A stretch of 64,000 bases of DNA from Mangrovibacterium marinum (GTDB lineage: Bacteria > Bacteroidota > Bacteroidia > Bacteroidales > Prolixibacteraceae). The stretch's first letter is position 1. Each line of letters begins with the position of its first letter. The translations under genes were made by a program, and so were the position numbers. The stretch is taken from the NCBI RefSeq assembly GCF_003046625.1, contig NZ_QAAD01000004.1:1-64000 (forward strand), given 5' to 3'. Below are positions 30,361 to 39,523 of this stretch, one piece after another. The notes beneath the pieces were generated by a model. It was not told the DNA's origin, ran no database searches, and saw nothing but the letters and a program-made list of their open reading frames with translations.

Positions 30361-33096
30361 ATGTTTTTTATAGGTAAAATGAGGAGGCTGCTGTTTTTCT
30401 GTACATTATGCGCATTGATGAGCTGTAACGCGCAGGTGAATCAGATGATCGGCGGGCGCCAACGAATTCGGATTAACAACGATTGGCACTTTTTCAAATA
30501 CCCTTCAGACTCACTTGCTGATAAGTTGATTTACGATGTTCGTCCGCAAACCGACGAGGGCAATCTGGTGAAAGACGCCGATTCGAAACCGACAGAAAGT
30601 GTCGGTCTAAAGTCGAAAGCCGATGTTTTAAAGCCCTGGATATTACCTTCGGCCAACAAGTTTATCGCCGAAGCAAACCCACGGCACCTGCGCCCCGAAG
30701 GGAATCCTGGTGGCGATTTCCCTTTTGTGCAGCCTGATTTCGACGACCACGAATGGGAAACGGTCAGGCTACCCCATGATTGGGCCATCAAAGGCCCGTT
30801 TCAGGAAGGCTGGGATTCGGAAGTGGGAGGCGGCATGGGCCGTTTGCCTTCAAACGGGGTCGCCTGGTACCGTAAAAAGATTGCTGTTCCGGCCTCGGAC
30901 AAAGGCAAATCCATTTTCCTGGATATCGATGGTGCCATGTCCTACGCCATGGTTTGGTGTAACGGGCACTTGGTTGGTGGTTGGCCCTATGGTTATGCAT
31001 CTTTCCGGCTCGATTTAACGCCTTATTTGGTTTATGGGCGAGACAACCAGTTGGCTATTCGCCTGGACAACCCGAACTATTCGTCACGCTGGTATCCGGG
31101 CGGCGGGCTGTACAGGAATGTCTGGCTTGTCAAAACCAATCCGGTTCATGTCGGGCAATGGGGCACTTACATCAGTTCAAAAAATAGTTCAAAAGAATCG
31201 GCAACAGTTCTTTTAGACCTGAAACTCGATAATGATTCCCCGACAGATGCTTCAGTTCAGCTTGAAAGCAAAATATACGCCTTGGATGCTGAAGGAAACC
31301 GGACAGCGACAGCTGTTGCCTCATTTTCGTTGGTGGATGCGATGGTGCCCGCGGGGGAAAGCGTTCAGCTGAAGGATTCTGTTTTGGTCGAAAACCCGGC
31401 ACTCTGGGGGCCGTCTCCATCTCAAACCCAGAATTTGTATGTGGCAGTAACCAATGTTTTGAAAAATGGCGAAACGATTGACACTTACGAAACCCGTTTT
31501 GGCATCCGCGACATTCAAGTTGACCCCGATAACGGGCTAGTTGTAAATGGTGAAAAAATTAAAATTCAAGGGGTAAACCAGCACCATGATTTAGGTGCAT
31601 TGGGCTCCGCATTCAATAAGCGGGCTGCTGAACGGCAGTTGCAAATACTGGCAGAAATGGGCTGCAACGCCATTCGACTGGCTCACAATCCACCGGCGCC
31701 GGAGTTGCTCGAACTAACGGACCGCATGGGATTCCTGGTAATCGACGAAATTTTTGACTCGTGGGAGCGAAAGAAAACGCCGTACGATTTTCATTTGATT
31801 TTCCCGGATTGGTCGGAACCGGATACACGGGCATTCATCCGTCGCGACCGGAATCATCCCTCGGTAATAGACTGGAGCTTCGGGAACGAAGTGGGCGAAC
31901 AATATACCGGTGCTGCCGGCGCAGCAGTGGCTCAGCGACTGGTTGATTTTGTGAAACAGGAAGATCCGATACGTCCGACCATCACGGCGATGAACTTTGC
32001 CAAGCCGTTTATGGAATTGCCCGCAGTTGCCGATATGATCGGCCTGAACTACCAGGGCGAAGGAATCCGGCAGGACAAGATGTTTGAAGGAACCGACCGG
32101 ATTCGTACAGCCCCGCAATACGAGGCATTTCACGCGAAATTTCCGGATAAAATGATTATAAGCACCGAAACAGCTTCGGCTTTTAGTAGTCGTGGTGTGT
32201 ACCTTTTCCCCGTAACCGATGCGGTTAGCTCACCGGTTCGCGACGGGATGGGCGGCGATTCAAAATTGGCACAGGTCAGTTCGTACGAGCTGTACGCGGT
32301 TGATTTTGGCTCCAGCGCCGATAAGGTGTTTGCTGCCCAGGATGCGCATCCGTTTGTGGCCGGCGAATTTGTATGGAATGGTTTCGACTACCTGGGTGAA
32401 CCGACACCTTATTATCAGTCGCGCAGTTCCTATTCCGGAATCATCGACCTGGCTGGCTTCCCCAAAGACCGTTTTTACCTGTATCAGTCGCGCTGGCGCC
32501 CCGATTATCCGATGGTGCACATTCTGCCGCACTGGAACTGGCCGGACCGGCTCGGACAAATTACCCCGGTGCATGTGTTTACCTCAGGCGACGAAGTGGA
32601 ATTGTTCCTGAATGGAAAATCGCTGGGTAAAAAGAAAAAAGGCGAATACGAGTACCGCCTGCGTTGGGACGGTGTGCTTTACGAACCGGGCGAGTTGAAA
32701 GCTGTAGCTTATAAGAATGGTCAAAAGTGGGCTGAAGAAGTTGTTCGCACGACCGGTGACGCGACTCAGTTGTTGGCCGAAGCAGATCGCAGCGAACTAA
32801 TTGCCGATGGCGACGACCTGGCATTTATAAGCGTGAAAGTCGCCGATAAAGATGGCCTGACGGTGCCGGATGCGTCGAATCTGATTCAGTTTAAGATACA
32901 GGGCCCGGGCGAAATTGTAGCGACCGACAATGGCGATCCAACCAACATGAAATCATTTGCTCTTCCCGAACGGGAGGCTTTCAATGGCTTGGCCTTGGTG
33001 ATTGTTCGCGCTAAGGTAGGCGAGCCGGGAACCATCACCTTAACGGCCGGATCAAATGGCTTGCAAATGGCGCGGATTCAAATCCGAGGAAAATAA
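30361..33096 (+). CDS. GH2 glycosidase (beta-galactosidase-like) lipoprotein
   Basis: A 911-residue GH2 enzyme with a lipoprotein signal (ALMSC, Cys22); ATG 30379 gives a shorter, equally good signal. The N-terminal jelly-roll contains VRLPHDWAIKGPF and GVAWYRKKI, followed by GGGLYRNVWLVK and an Ig-like domain. The TIM barrel has VNQHHDLGALG, NAIRLAHNPPAPE, acid/base Glu510 in SFGNEVGEQ and likely nucleophile Glu603 in ISTETAS. C-terminal Ig-like (DUF4982-type) domains follow. In a xylan locus it could remove terminal beta-galactose or a related sugar from complex side chains; the sugar cannot be fixed from sequence. It starts 36 bp after GH30, in the same unit. Confidence 0.9.
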   Translation: MFFIGKMRRLLFFCTLCALMSCNAQVNQMIGGRQRIRINNDWHFFKYPSDSLADKLIYDVRPQTDEGNLVKDADSKPTESVGLKSKADVLKPWILPSANKFIAEANPRHLRPEGNPGGDFPFVQPDFDDHEWETVRLPHDWAIKGPFQEGWDSEVGGGMGRLPSNGVAWYRKKIAVPASDKGKSIFLDIDGAMSYAMVWCNGHLVGGWPYGYASFRLDLTPYLVYGRDNQLAIRLDNPNYSSRWYPGGGLYRNVWLVKTNPVHVGQWGTYISSKNSSKESATVLLDLKLDNDSPTDASVQLESKIYALDAEGNRTATAVASFSLVDAMVPAGESVQLKDSVLVENPALWGPSPSQTQNLYVAVTNVLKNGETIDTYETRFGIRDIQVDPDNGLVVNGEKIKIQGVNQHHDLGALGSAFNKRAAERQLQILAEMGCNAIRLAHNPPAPELLELTDRMGFLVIDEIFDSWERKKTPYDFHLIFPDWSEPDTRAFIRRDRNHPSVIDWSFGNEVGEQYTGAAGAAVAQRLVDFVKQEDPIRPTITAMNFAKPFMELPAVADMIGLNYQGEGIRQDKMFEGTDRIRTAPQYEAFHAKFPDKMIISTETASAFSSRGVYLFPVTDAVSSPVRDGMGGDSKLAQVSSYELYAVDFGSSADKVFAAQDAHPFVAGEFVWNGFDYLGEPTPYYQSRSSYSGIIDLAGFPKDRFYLYQSRWRPDYPMVHILPHWNWPDRLGQITPVHVFTSGDEVELFLNGKSLGKKKKGEYEYRLRWDGVLYEPGELKAVAYKNGQKWAEEVVRTTGDATQLLAEADRSELIADGDDLAFISVKVADKDGLTVPDASNLIQFKIQGPGEIVATDNGDPTNMKSFALPEREAFNGLALVIVRAKVGEPGTITLTAGSNGLQMARIQIRGK

Positions 33097-33171
33097 AATG
33101 CCGGAGAATTGTCATTTGAATCTCAGCTTTTCTGAAAATTGATTTATTAAAACCGATATAACTAAAAAATT

Positions 33172-33474
33172 ATGGAAATAATGAAATTGACACTTTTTTT
33201 CGTTTTCCTACTATCGATTTCCAAGGCTTTATTGCTCTTTTTTATTGGTCTTCTGGTTAAAGCACTTTTTGAGTCACTCGTACCTAATTTATTGAATAAT
33301 TATGCAATGAATTGCGGTGGAGACTGGACTTCTAGTAATCTGGTTAAGTGGGGGAAATGGATAGGCGTGGCAATCATTTTAGTCGCCGTGCTCTACGGTG
33401 TACAGTCCTTCGTTCAGTGGCTGGTGAGCATGCAGATTCCCAATACGGTACGAGAAATGATGTTGAACAATTAA
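33172..33474 (+). CDS. Small two-helix membrane protein, unknown function
   Basis: A 100-residue protein with two hydrophobic helices (about 5-33 and 62-84) separated by a polar loop with NNYAMNCGGDWTSSN. There is no recognised domain. An in-frame ATG at 33181 is an alternative start. The ORF is AT-richer than its neighbours, lies 75 bp after GH2 and 117 bp before GH115, and points the same way, so it is probably in the operon. It may be a real accessory membrane protein; a chance ORF cannot be excluded, but the helix-loop-helix layout and lack of overlap favour a gene. Confidence 0.6.
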   Translation: MEIMKLTLFFVFLLSISKALLLFFIGLLVKALFESLVPNLLNNYAMNCGGDWTSSNLVKWGKWIGVAIILVAVLYGVQSFVQWLVSMQIPNTVREMMLNN

Positions 33475-33591
33475 AATATGAAGGGCTTCTGTTGTGCTAA
33501 TCATCGATAATCCTTCGGCCTAATAAATGATAGAAAATAAAGCCAAAAAACAATGATTGAAAAAATTGACAATTTAATTTTAACCAGAACA

Positions 33592-36102
33592 ATGAGGAGG
33601 ACTATTTTGTGGCTCGTTGTTCTTTTCCCGTTGTTCGCAACAGCGCAGCCTCAGCCGGGCAGCATTACTTTTTTAAAGGCGAACGGAAGTATCTCGGTTG
33701 CCGAAAATGGCAAGGCTACGCCAGTCGTTATTAGTGGAAACGATTTTCCAGGAATTAAGACAGTGGCAGGTTGGTTCTGTCGTGATATTGAAATGGTCTC
33801 TGGACAAAAACCAGACTTTTTTCAATCTGAATTACCCGCTGAGAAACAGTTAATTCTGATTGGTACCATTGGTAAAAACCAGTGGATTGACCAGCTAATA
33901 ACGGACGGTAAAATTGATGTTTCAGACTTAAAAGGCCAGTGGGAGCGGAGCCTCACGCAGGTGGTCGAGAATCCGTTTCCGGGAGTCGAAAAAGCGTTGG
34001 TGCTGGCTGGTAGCGATAAGCGCGGAACCATTTACGCCATGCTGAATTTGTCACGTGCCATGGGCGTTTCACCCTGGTATTGGTGGGCCGATGTTCCGGT
34101 TGAAAAACACGAATCGGTGTATGTAAAGGCCGGCCGCTCTGTTACCGAAAGCCCCAAAGTAAAATACCGTGGCCTGTTCCTGAATGATGAGGAACCGGCG
34201 TTGGGAAGCTGGGTGCGTGAGAAGTTTGGCGGTTTCAACTCTAAATTTTACAGCCAGGTATTTGAGCTGACCTTGCGTTTGCGCGGGAACTTTCTGTGGC
34301 CGGCCATGTGGGGAAAAGCCTTTTTCGATGATGATCCCGAAAATGGTGTGCTGGCCGATAAATTGGGTATTGTGATGAGCACTTCGCACCACGAGCCGAT
34401 GGGACGGGCACAGGCCGAGTGGCACCGCTACGGCTCCGGCCCCTGGGATTACAACAAAAATGCTGAAGTACTTTCCGACTTCTGGCAGAAAGGCATGGAG
34501 CGCAACAAAAACTGGGAAGCCATTGTCACCGTTGGCATGCGCGGCGATGGCGACGAGGCGATGGAGGAAGGGACCAACATCGCCTTGCTGGAGAAAATCG
34601 TGAAAGATCAGCGTAAAATCATCAGCAAAGTAACCGGCAAAAAGGCCGGAGAAACGCCGCAGGTGTGGGCGCTTTACAAGGAAGTGCAGGACTATTACGA
34701 CAAGGGCATGCGTGTTCCCGACGATGTGACCCTGCTGCTGTGCGACGACAACTGGGGCGATGTGCGTAAACTTCCGGACGTAAACGCGCCGGTTCACAAA
34801 GGTGGTTACGGGATGTATTATCACGTGGACTACGTTGGAGGCCCGCGAAGTTATAAATGGATCAATGTCAGTCAGATTCAACGAATTTGGGAACAAATGA
34901 ACCTGACCTACAGTCACGGGGTGGACCGTATATGGGTGCTCAATGTGGGCGACCTGAAACCCATGGAGTTCCCGATTAGTTTTTTCCTGGACATGGCTTG
35001 GGATCCCACGGCCTTCAATGCCCAGAACCTATATCAATATACCGAAGAGTGGTGTTCGGAGCAGTTTGGCGAGCAATATGCAGCCGATGCAGCCCGGATT
35101 CTCAACTTGTACACCAAATACAATCACCGGGTGACGCCTGAGTTACTGGATGAGAAAACATTCAGCCTCGAAAATTACACGGAGTTTGAACGGGTGCGCA
35201 ACGATTATCGCGACCTGACGCTGGATGCGCTGCGGATTTATAACTTCTTACCAAATGCGTATAAAGATGCTTTCGACCAGTTGGTGCTTTTCCCCACTAA
35301 TGCAACTTCGAACCTGTATGAAATGTACTATGCGGTGGCGAAAAACCACCAGTTGGCAGCCGAGAACAAGCCGGAAGCCAACGACTGGGCCGATGTGGTG
35401 GAAACCTGTTTCGTCCGCGATTCGCTGTTAACCATTCATTATAACCAGCAAATAGCCGGTGGAAAATGGAACCACTTGATGGATCAGACGCACATTGGCT
35501 ATACAAGCTGGGCTGACCCGAAAACGAATATTCGACCCAAGGTGATACAGGTTGAAGTGCCGGAAGTTCCGAATTCGGAGCTCGCGTTTGAGGAAGCCGA
35601 TGGCTATGTTTCCATCGGGGCGGCGAATTATCAGAAAGCGAATGGCTCGGATAAAATTCATTGGGAGGTGATTCCCGATTTGGGCAAAACCGGCTCCGCA
35701 GTGACGACTTTCCCGCAAAACGCTTATCCGGCAAAGGGCGATTCGGTTTACCTGGAATATGCCATTGATTTTAAATCGACCGGTCAGTTTGATGTGCAGG
35801 TGCTGGTTTTGCCAACGCTGAATTTCAACGCCAATAAAGGCTTGCGTTACGCCATTTCGTTTGATGGAGGCGCCGAGCAAATCGTCAACTTCAACGGGAA
35901 GTATCGCGGCGAATTGGGACAATGGCAGGCCGAACGGATCATTGCAACAACAACGCAGCACCACATTCCGCAGGCCGGTTTGCACCGTTTGCGCATCCGC
36001 GTGCTGGAACCGGGAATTGTACTGCAAAAAATACTAATCGACACCGGAGGTTTGAAGCCCAGCTATTTGGGTGCGCCTCAAAGTAAGCAAATCAAATTTT
36101 AA
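33592..36102 (+). CDS. GH115 xylan alpha-1,2-glucuronidase
   Basis: An 836-residue secreted enzyme that removes (4-O-methyl)-glucuronic acid from xylan, including internal residues. ATG 33592 is preferred because it opens the signal peptide MRRTILWLVVLFPLFATAQ; an in-frame ATG lies 39 bp upstream. Conserved GH115 segments are visible in order: the N-terminal domain ending near YAMLNLSRAMGVSPWYWW, RGLFLNDEEPAL, LRLRGNFLWPAMWG, STSHHEPMGRAQAEWHRYG, VGMRGDGDEAM, LLLCDDNWGDVRKLP, and a long C-terminal region with a beta-sandwich ending before TGGLKPSYLG. Length and domain content fit the family. It sits 3 bp upstream of the SGNH esterase, indicating coupled expression, and works naturally with the GH30 glucuronoxylanase. 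Confidence 0.95.
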   Translation: MRRTILWLVVLFPLFATAQPQPGSITFLKANGSISVAENGKATPVVISGNDFPGIKTVAGWFCRDIEMVSGQKPDFFQSELPAEKQLILIGTIGKNQWIDQLITDGKIDVSDLKGQWERSLTQVVENPFPGVEKALVLAGSDKRGTIYAMLNLSRAMGVSPWYWWADVPVEKHESVYVKAGRSVTESPKVKYRGLFLNDEEPALGSWVREKFGGFNSKFYSQVFELTLRLRGNFLWPAMWGKAFFDDDPENGVLADKLGIVMSTSHHEPMGRAQAEWHRYGSGPWDYNKNAEVLSDFWQKGMERNKNWEAIVTVGMRGDGDEAMEEGTNIALLEKIVKDQRKIISKVTGKKAGETPQVWALYKEVQDYYDKGMRVPDDVTLLLCDDNWGDVRKLPDVNAPVHKGGYGMYYHVDYVGGPRSYKWINVSQIQRIWEQMNLTYSHGVDRIWVLNVGDLKPMEFPISFFLDMAWDPTAFNAQNLYQYTEEWCSEQFGEQYAADAARILNLYTKYNHRVTPELLDEKTFSLENYTEFERVRNDYRDLTLDALRIYNFLPNAYKDAFDQLVLFPTNATSNLYEMYYAVAKNHQLAAENKPEANDWADVVETCFVRDSLLTIHYNQQIAGGKWNHLMDQTHIGYTSWADPKTNIRPKVIQVEVPEVPNSELAFEEADGYVSIGAANYQKANGSDKIHWEVIPDLGKTGSAVTTFPQNAYPAKGDSVYLEYAIDFKSTGQFDVQVLVLPTLNFNANKGLRYAISFDGGAEQIVNFNGKYRGELGQWQAERIIATTTQHHIPQAGLHRLRIRVLEPGIVLQKILIDTGGLKPSYLGAPQSKQIKF

Positions 36103-36105
36103 GAG

Positions 36106-38031
36106 ATGAAAAGATATGAACTGACTTTCGGGCTGTTTCTTTTACTGCTGTTCACGAGCCTTTCGTATTCGGCCAAAGCTGCTGTAAAACTCCCCCGTCT
36201 GGTGAGCAAGGGCATGGTGCTTCAGCGCGATGTGCCCTTGAAAATCTGGGGTTGGGCCGATCCATCCGAAAAAGTGAAGGTGGAATTTTTAGGTGAGAGT
36301 TACAAAACCAAAGCCGACCAAAAAGGGAACTGGACGCTGGAGCTGCCGGCAACTCCCGCTGGCGGCCCGTACACCATGAACGTAAATGAGCTGGAGCTGA
36401 CTGATATTCTGGTTGGCGATGTGTGGCTTTCGTCGGGGCAATCGAACATGGAATTACCGGTTCGCCGGGTGATGGATTTGTATGCCGGCGAAATTAAGCA
36501 GGTCGATAATGACAACATTCGCTTGTTTCGTTCTTCAAGCCGAAAAGAACCGGAAATGGCACAGATCGATTACCCCGATGGCGCGTGGTTGCCGGCGACG
36601 CAGCCAAACATCGGCGAGTTTTCGGCGGTGTCGTGGTTTTTTGCCAACGACTTGTATCAAAAATACCAGGTGCCCATCGGCATCATCAGCACAGCGATCG
36701 GTGGTTCGCCGGCCGAGTCTTGGTTAAGTAAAGATAAGGTTGAAAAATACCTGGATGCCTGGAAAGCGGACAAAGCACACGGTGATTCCATCCGGGCGAA
36801 AATGAAGGCTGAAGAACCGGAGAAGCTGGCCTATAACTGGAATGTTGAAGTGAATAAAAATGATCCCGGCGCCGGAAAATGGTCCAAAGCGGATGTTGAT
36901 GTTTCCGGTTGGCCGCAAATTTCGCTTCCCGGATATTGGTCCGATAAAGGCGTGGAGTTGCGCAATGGCTCCATCTGGTTTTGCAAGGAATTTGAGCTGG
37001 CCGATTCGTTGGCGACGCAGGAAGCCGTTTTGCGTTTAGGGCGAATTATCGATGCCGACTCGGCTTTTGTGAACGGTGTTTTTGTTGGCAACATCACCTA
37101 TCAATATCCGCCGCGCATTTACACGGTACCGCAAGGGGTGCTGAAAGCCGGCAAAAACAAGCTGATGGTGCGTGTTTTCAGCCAGGGATGGCGTGGTGGT
37201 TTTGTGGAGGAAAAGCCGTACGAATTGCGGGTGGGCTCGCAGGTTATTGACCTCACCGGCGACTGGAATTACCATGTTGGGGCGAGTCTTAACCCGCCTG
37301 TTGTTCCCGGCGCTCCGGGATTTATGCCCGGCGGCTTGTACAACTGCTTGGTCGCGCCGGCCTTGAACTTCGGCCTTAAAGGCGTGATCTGGTTTCAGGG
37401 CGAATCGAACACCGGACGAGGAAAGGAATACGAGCAGCTGTTTAAAACAATGATCCAGGATTGGCGGGTACATTTCGCTCAGCCTGAATTGCCATTTCTG
37501 TTTGCGCAGCTGGCTAACTTGGGATTGCCGCAAAAACAACCCGTTGAAAGTGGTTGGGCCGAAGTTCGCGATGCCCAGCGTCGCACGCTGGAGCTGCCCA
37601 ATACCGGCATGGCTGTAACTTTCGATATTGGCGAGTGGAATGACATTCACCCTTTAAATAAAAAAGAAGTAGGCAGACGCTTATTTCTGGAGGCCGAACG
37701 GGTTGCGTACAGTGATAGCCCGGTGGTCAGCTCGGGCCCGTTGTACGAATCGATGAAGGTGGAGGACGGAAGTATCGTTCTTCAATTTAAATCGGTAGGC
37801 GAAGGTTTGTATGCCAACAGCCTGTTGAACGGTTTTCAGCTTGCCGGTGAGGACGGTCGCTTTGTTTGGGCCAATGCGGTGGTGCTGAGTAAAAACACCG
37901 TGAAGGTTTGGAGCAGAAGTGTTTCTAATCCCCGGGCAGTGCGTTATGCGTGGGAAGATAATCCGGCTGATGCAAACCTGAAAAACAAGGAAGGGCTTCC
38001 GGCTTCACCTTTTACAACCGAACACAACTAA
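36106..38031 (+). CDS. SGNH acetylesterase of sialate-O-acetylesterase/CE20 type
   Basis: A 641-residue secreted esterase, most likely removing acetyl groups from xylan. The signal peptide is 1-25. A small beta domain (MVLQRDVPLKIWGWADPSEK) precedes an SGNH fold with Ser113 in SSGQSNMELP. The fold is interrupted by a GH2-like jelly-roll (about 255-390, with SGWPQISLPGYW and GSIWFCKEFEL) and resumes at GVIWFQGESN. The likely catalytic Asp and His are in EWNDIHPLNKKEVG. This split SGNH with jelly-roll insert matches sialate-O-acetylesterase-like proteins and the xylan-active CE20 family. Annotation pipelines will probably call it a sialate esterase; its neighbours argue for xylan. It is coupled to GH115 (3 bp) and the symporter (5 bp). 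Confidence 0.88.
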   Translation: MKRYELTFGLFLLLLFTSLSYSAKAAVKLPRLVSKGMVLQRDVPLKIWGWADPSEKVKVEFLGESYKTKADQKGNWTLELPATPAGGPYTMNVNELELTDILVGDVWLSSGQSNMELPVRRVMDLYAGEIKQVDNDNIRLFRSSSRKEPEMAQIDYPDGAWLPATQPNIGEFSAVSWFFANDLYQKYQVPIGIISTAIGGSPAESWLSKDKVEKYLDAWKADKAHGDSIRAKMKAEEPEKLAYNWNVEVNKNDPGAGKWSKADVDVSGWPQISLPGYWSDKGVELRNGSIWFCKEFELADSLATQEAVLRLGRIIDADSAFVNGVFVGNITYQYPPRIYTVPQGVLKAGKNKLMVRVFSQGWRGGFVEEKPYELRVGSQVIDLTGDWNYHVGASLNPPVVPGAPGFMPGGLYNCLVAPALNFGLKGVIWFQGESNTGRGKEYEQLFKTMIQDWRVHFAQPELPFLFAQLANLGLPQKQPVESGWAEVRDAQRRTLELPNTGMAVTFDIGEWNDIHPLNKKEVGRRLFLEAERVAYSDSPVVSSGPLYESMKVEDGSIVLQFKSVGEGLYANSLLNGFQLAGEDGRFVWANAVVLSKNTVKVWSRSVSNPRAVRYAWEDNPADANLKNKEGLPASPFTTEHN

Positions 38032-38036
38032 CTAAA

Positions 38037-39500
38037 ATGAAAATAATGACGCAGAAGATTTCTGTATTGGAGAAAATTGGCTACAGTCTTGGCGACCTGG
38101 CAGCCAACCTGGTTTTTCAAACCCTGATTACTTACCTGGCCTATTTTTACACCGACATTTACGGACTGGAAAACAACCATGCTTCCATCATCATGTTGTC
38201 GGTGGGGCTGGTTGCCGCTTTCCTGTTTAACCCTATAATCGGAGCGCTCGCCGACCGTACCGAGTCGCGCTGGGGAAAATTCCGTCCGTGGATTTTGTAC
38301 ACGGCTGTTCCGCTTGGTGTAATGGCGCTGCTGGCATTCAGCACTCCTGATTTTTCGTACAAAGGGAAGCTGATTTACGCTGCCGCTACTTACACGCTTT
38401 TGTTGCTGTTGTATGCGGCCAACAACCTGCCGTATTCGGCCTTGAGCGGGGTGATAACCGGCGATATGGGCGAGCGAAACAGCATTTCATCGTATCGTTT
38501 TGTGGCCGTGATGTTTGCCCAGTTTTTTGTGCAGGTATTTATGTTGCCCATTATTGAATATGCGGGCGGCGGAAATAAAGCAGCCGGTATGGAAACGGTG
38601 ATGACCTGGCTGGCGATTATCGGAACGGTGATGTTGCTGATTACCTTTTTGACAACCCGCGAGCGGATTATTCCCAAACCGGAACAAAAATCGAGTTTGG
38701 CCGAAGACCTTTCCGATCTGGTGAAAAACCGTCCCTGGCTGATTATGCTCACGGTGACAATCCTGATTTTTGTGACATTGGCGATGAAAGGTGGTTCGTA
38801 CGTGTATTATTTCAATAACTATGTGGATGCTGAAACGCTTGCGAATTTTATTAGTCCGATCTTAGGCGCTTTGTCGGCTATCGGCCTTAACTTTTTTGGT
38901 TCCGATCCGGTTTCGGCCGGCTTTGGCTTGTTTAACGCCGGAGGGATTATCTTTATGATTGTCGGCATTTCATTTTCTAAAAAATTGGCCGACAAATACG
39001 GGAAGCGCGACGTGTACATCAGCGGCTTGCTTGTTTCCACCATCTTCATTTTCATTTTCTTCTTTTTCCCGGCAAAGAGCGTGGGGCTGATGTTTACTTC
39101 TCAAATTTTTCACGGTTTCTTCTACGGCATCACGATCCCGATTCTTTGGGCCATGATTGCCGATGTGGCCGACTATTCGGAGTGGCGGACAAACCGTCGC
39201 GCAACAGCGATCATTTTTTCGGCAATGATGGTAGGGCTGAAGGCCGGCCTCTCCATTGGCGGCGCGTTGGTGACCTGGATTTTGGGCCTTTACGGCTACA
39301 TCCACAAAGACGCGACCATGGTAGCCGGCCAGGAAATTATTCAACCTGAATCGGTGGCTGCAGGCGCGAAAATGTTGGTTAGTGTTTTCCCGTCCATTCC
39401 ATTTTTGCTGGCTGCAGTTTTGCTCTTTTTTTATGTCATTAACAAGAAGATGGAAACGCAGCTTCAAAACGAATTAATGGCAAGGCGTAATGAAAATTGA
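38037..39500 (+). CDS. GPH-family sugar:cation symporter (MFS)
   Basis: A 487-residue inner-membrane transporter of the glycoside-pentoside-hexuronide:cation symporter family. About twelve hydrophobic helices can be counted, and the cytoplasmic loop signature ADRTESRWGKFRPW lies after helix 2. The sequence also has LPYSALSGVITGDMGERNS and a late ADVADYSEWRTNRRATAI motif typical of the family. It would carry xylose, xylobiose or aldouronic acids from the periplasm into the cytoplasm. Its position between periplasmic deacetylase/glucuronidase genes and a cytoplasmic GH43 supports that role. There is no signal peptide. ATG 38046 is an in-frame alternative start. Confidence 0.93.
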   Translation: MKIMTQKISVLEKIGYSLGDLAANLVFQTLITYLAYFYTDIYGLENNHASIIMLSVGLVAAFLFNPIIGALADRTESRWGKFRPWILYTAVPLGVMALLAFSTPDFSYKGKLIYAAATYTLLLLLYAANNLPYSALSGVITGDMGERNSISSYRFVAVMFAQFFVQVFMLPIIEYAGGGNKAAGMETVMTWLAIIGTVMLLITFLTTRERIIPKPEQKSSLAEDLSDLVKNRPWLIMLTVTILIFVTLAMKGGSYVYYFNNYVDAETLANFISPILGALSAIGLNFFGSDPVSAGFGLFNAGGIIFMIVGISFSKKLADKYGKRDVYISGLLVSTIFIFIFFFFPAKSVGLMFTSQIFHGFFYGITIPILWAMIADVADYSEWRTNRRATAIIFSAMMVGLKAGLSIGGALVTWILGLYGYIHKDATMVAGQEIIQPESVAAGAKMLVSVFPSIPFLLAAVLLFFYVINKKMETQLQNELMARRNEN

Positions 39501-39523
39501 AACAATAATTGAATCTCATTGAT

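Noticed and set aside
33553-33591. Upstream ATG 33553 as the GH115 start
   Set aside because: It would place 13 polar residues before an excellent signal peptide beginning at ATG 33592.
34069-34917. 282-codon minus-strand frame inside GH115
   Set aside because: It is fully antisense to conserved GH115 motifs and has no family features.
36106-38031. Role in sialic acid metabolism for the SGNH esterase
   Set aside because: No other sialic-acid genes are present; coupling to GH115 and the sugar symporter favours deacetylation of xylan.
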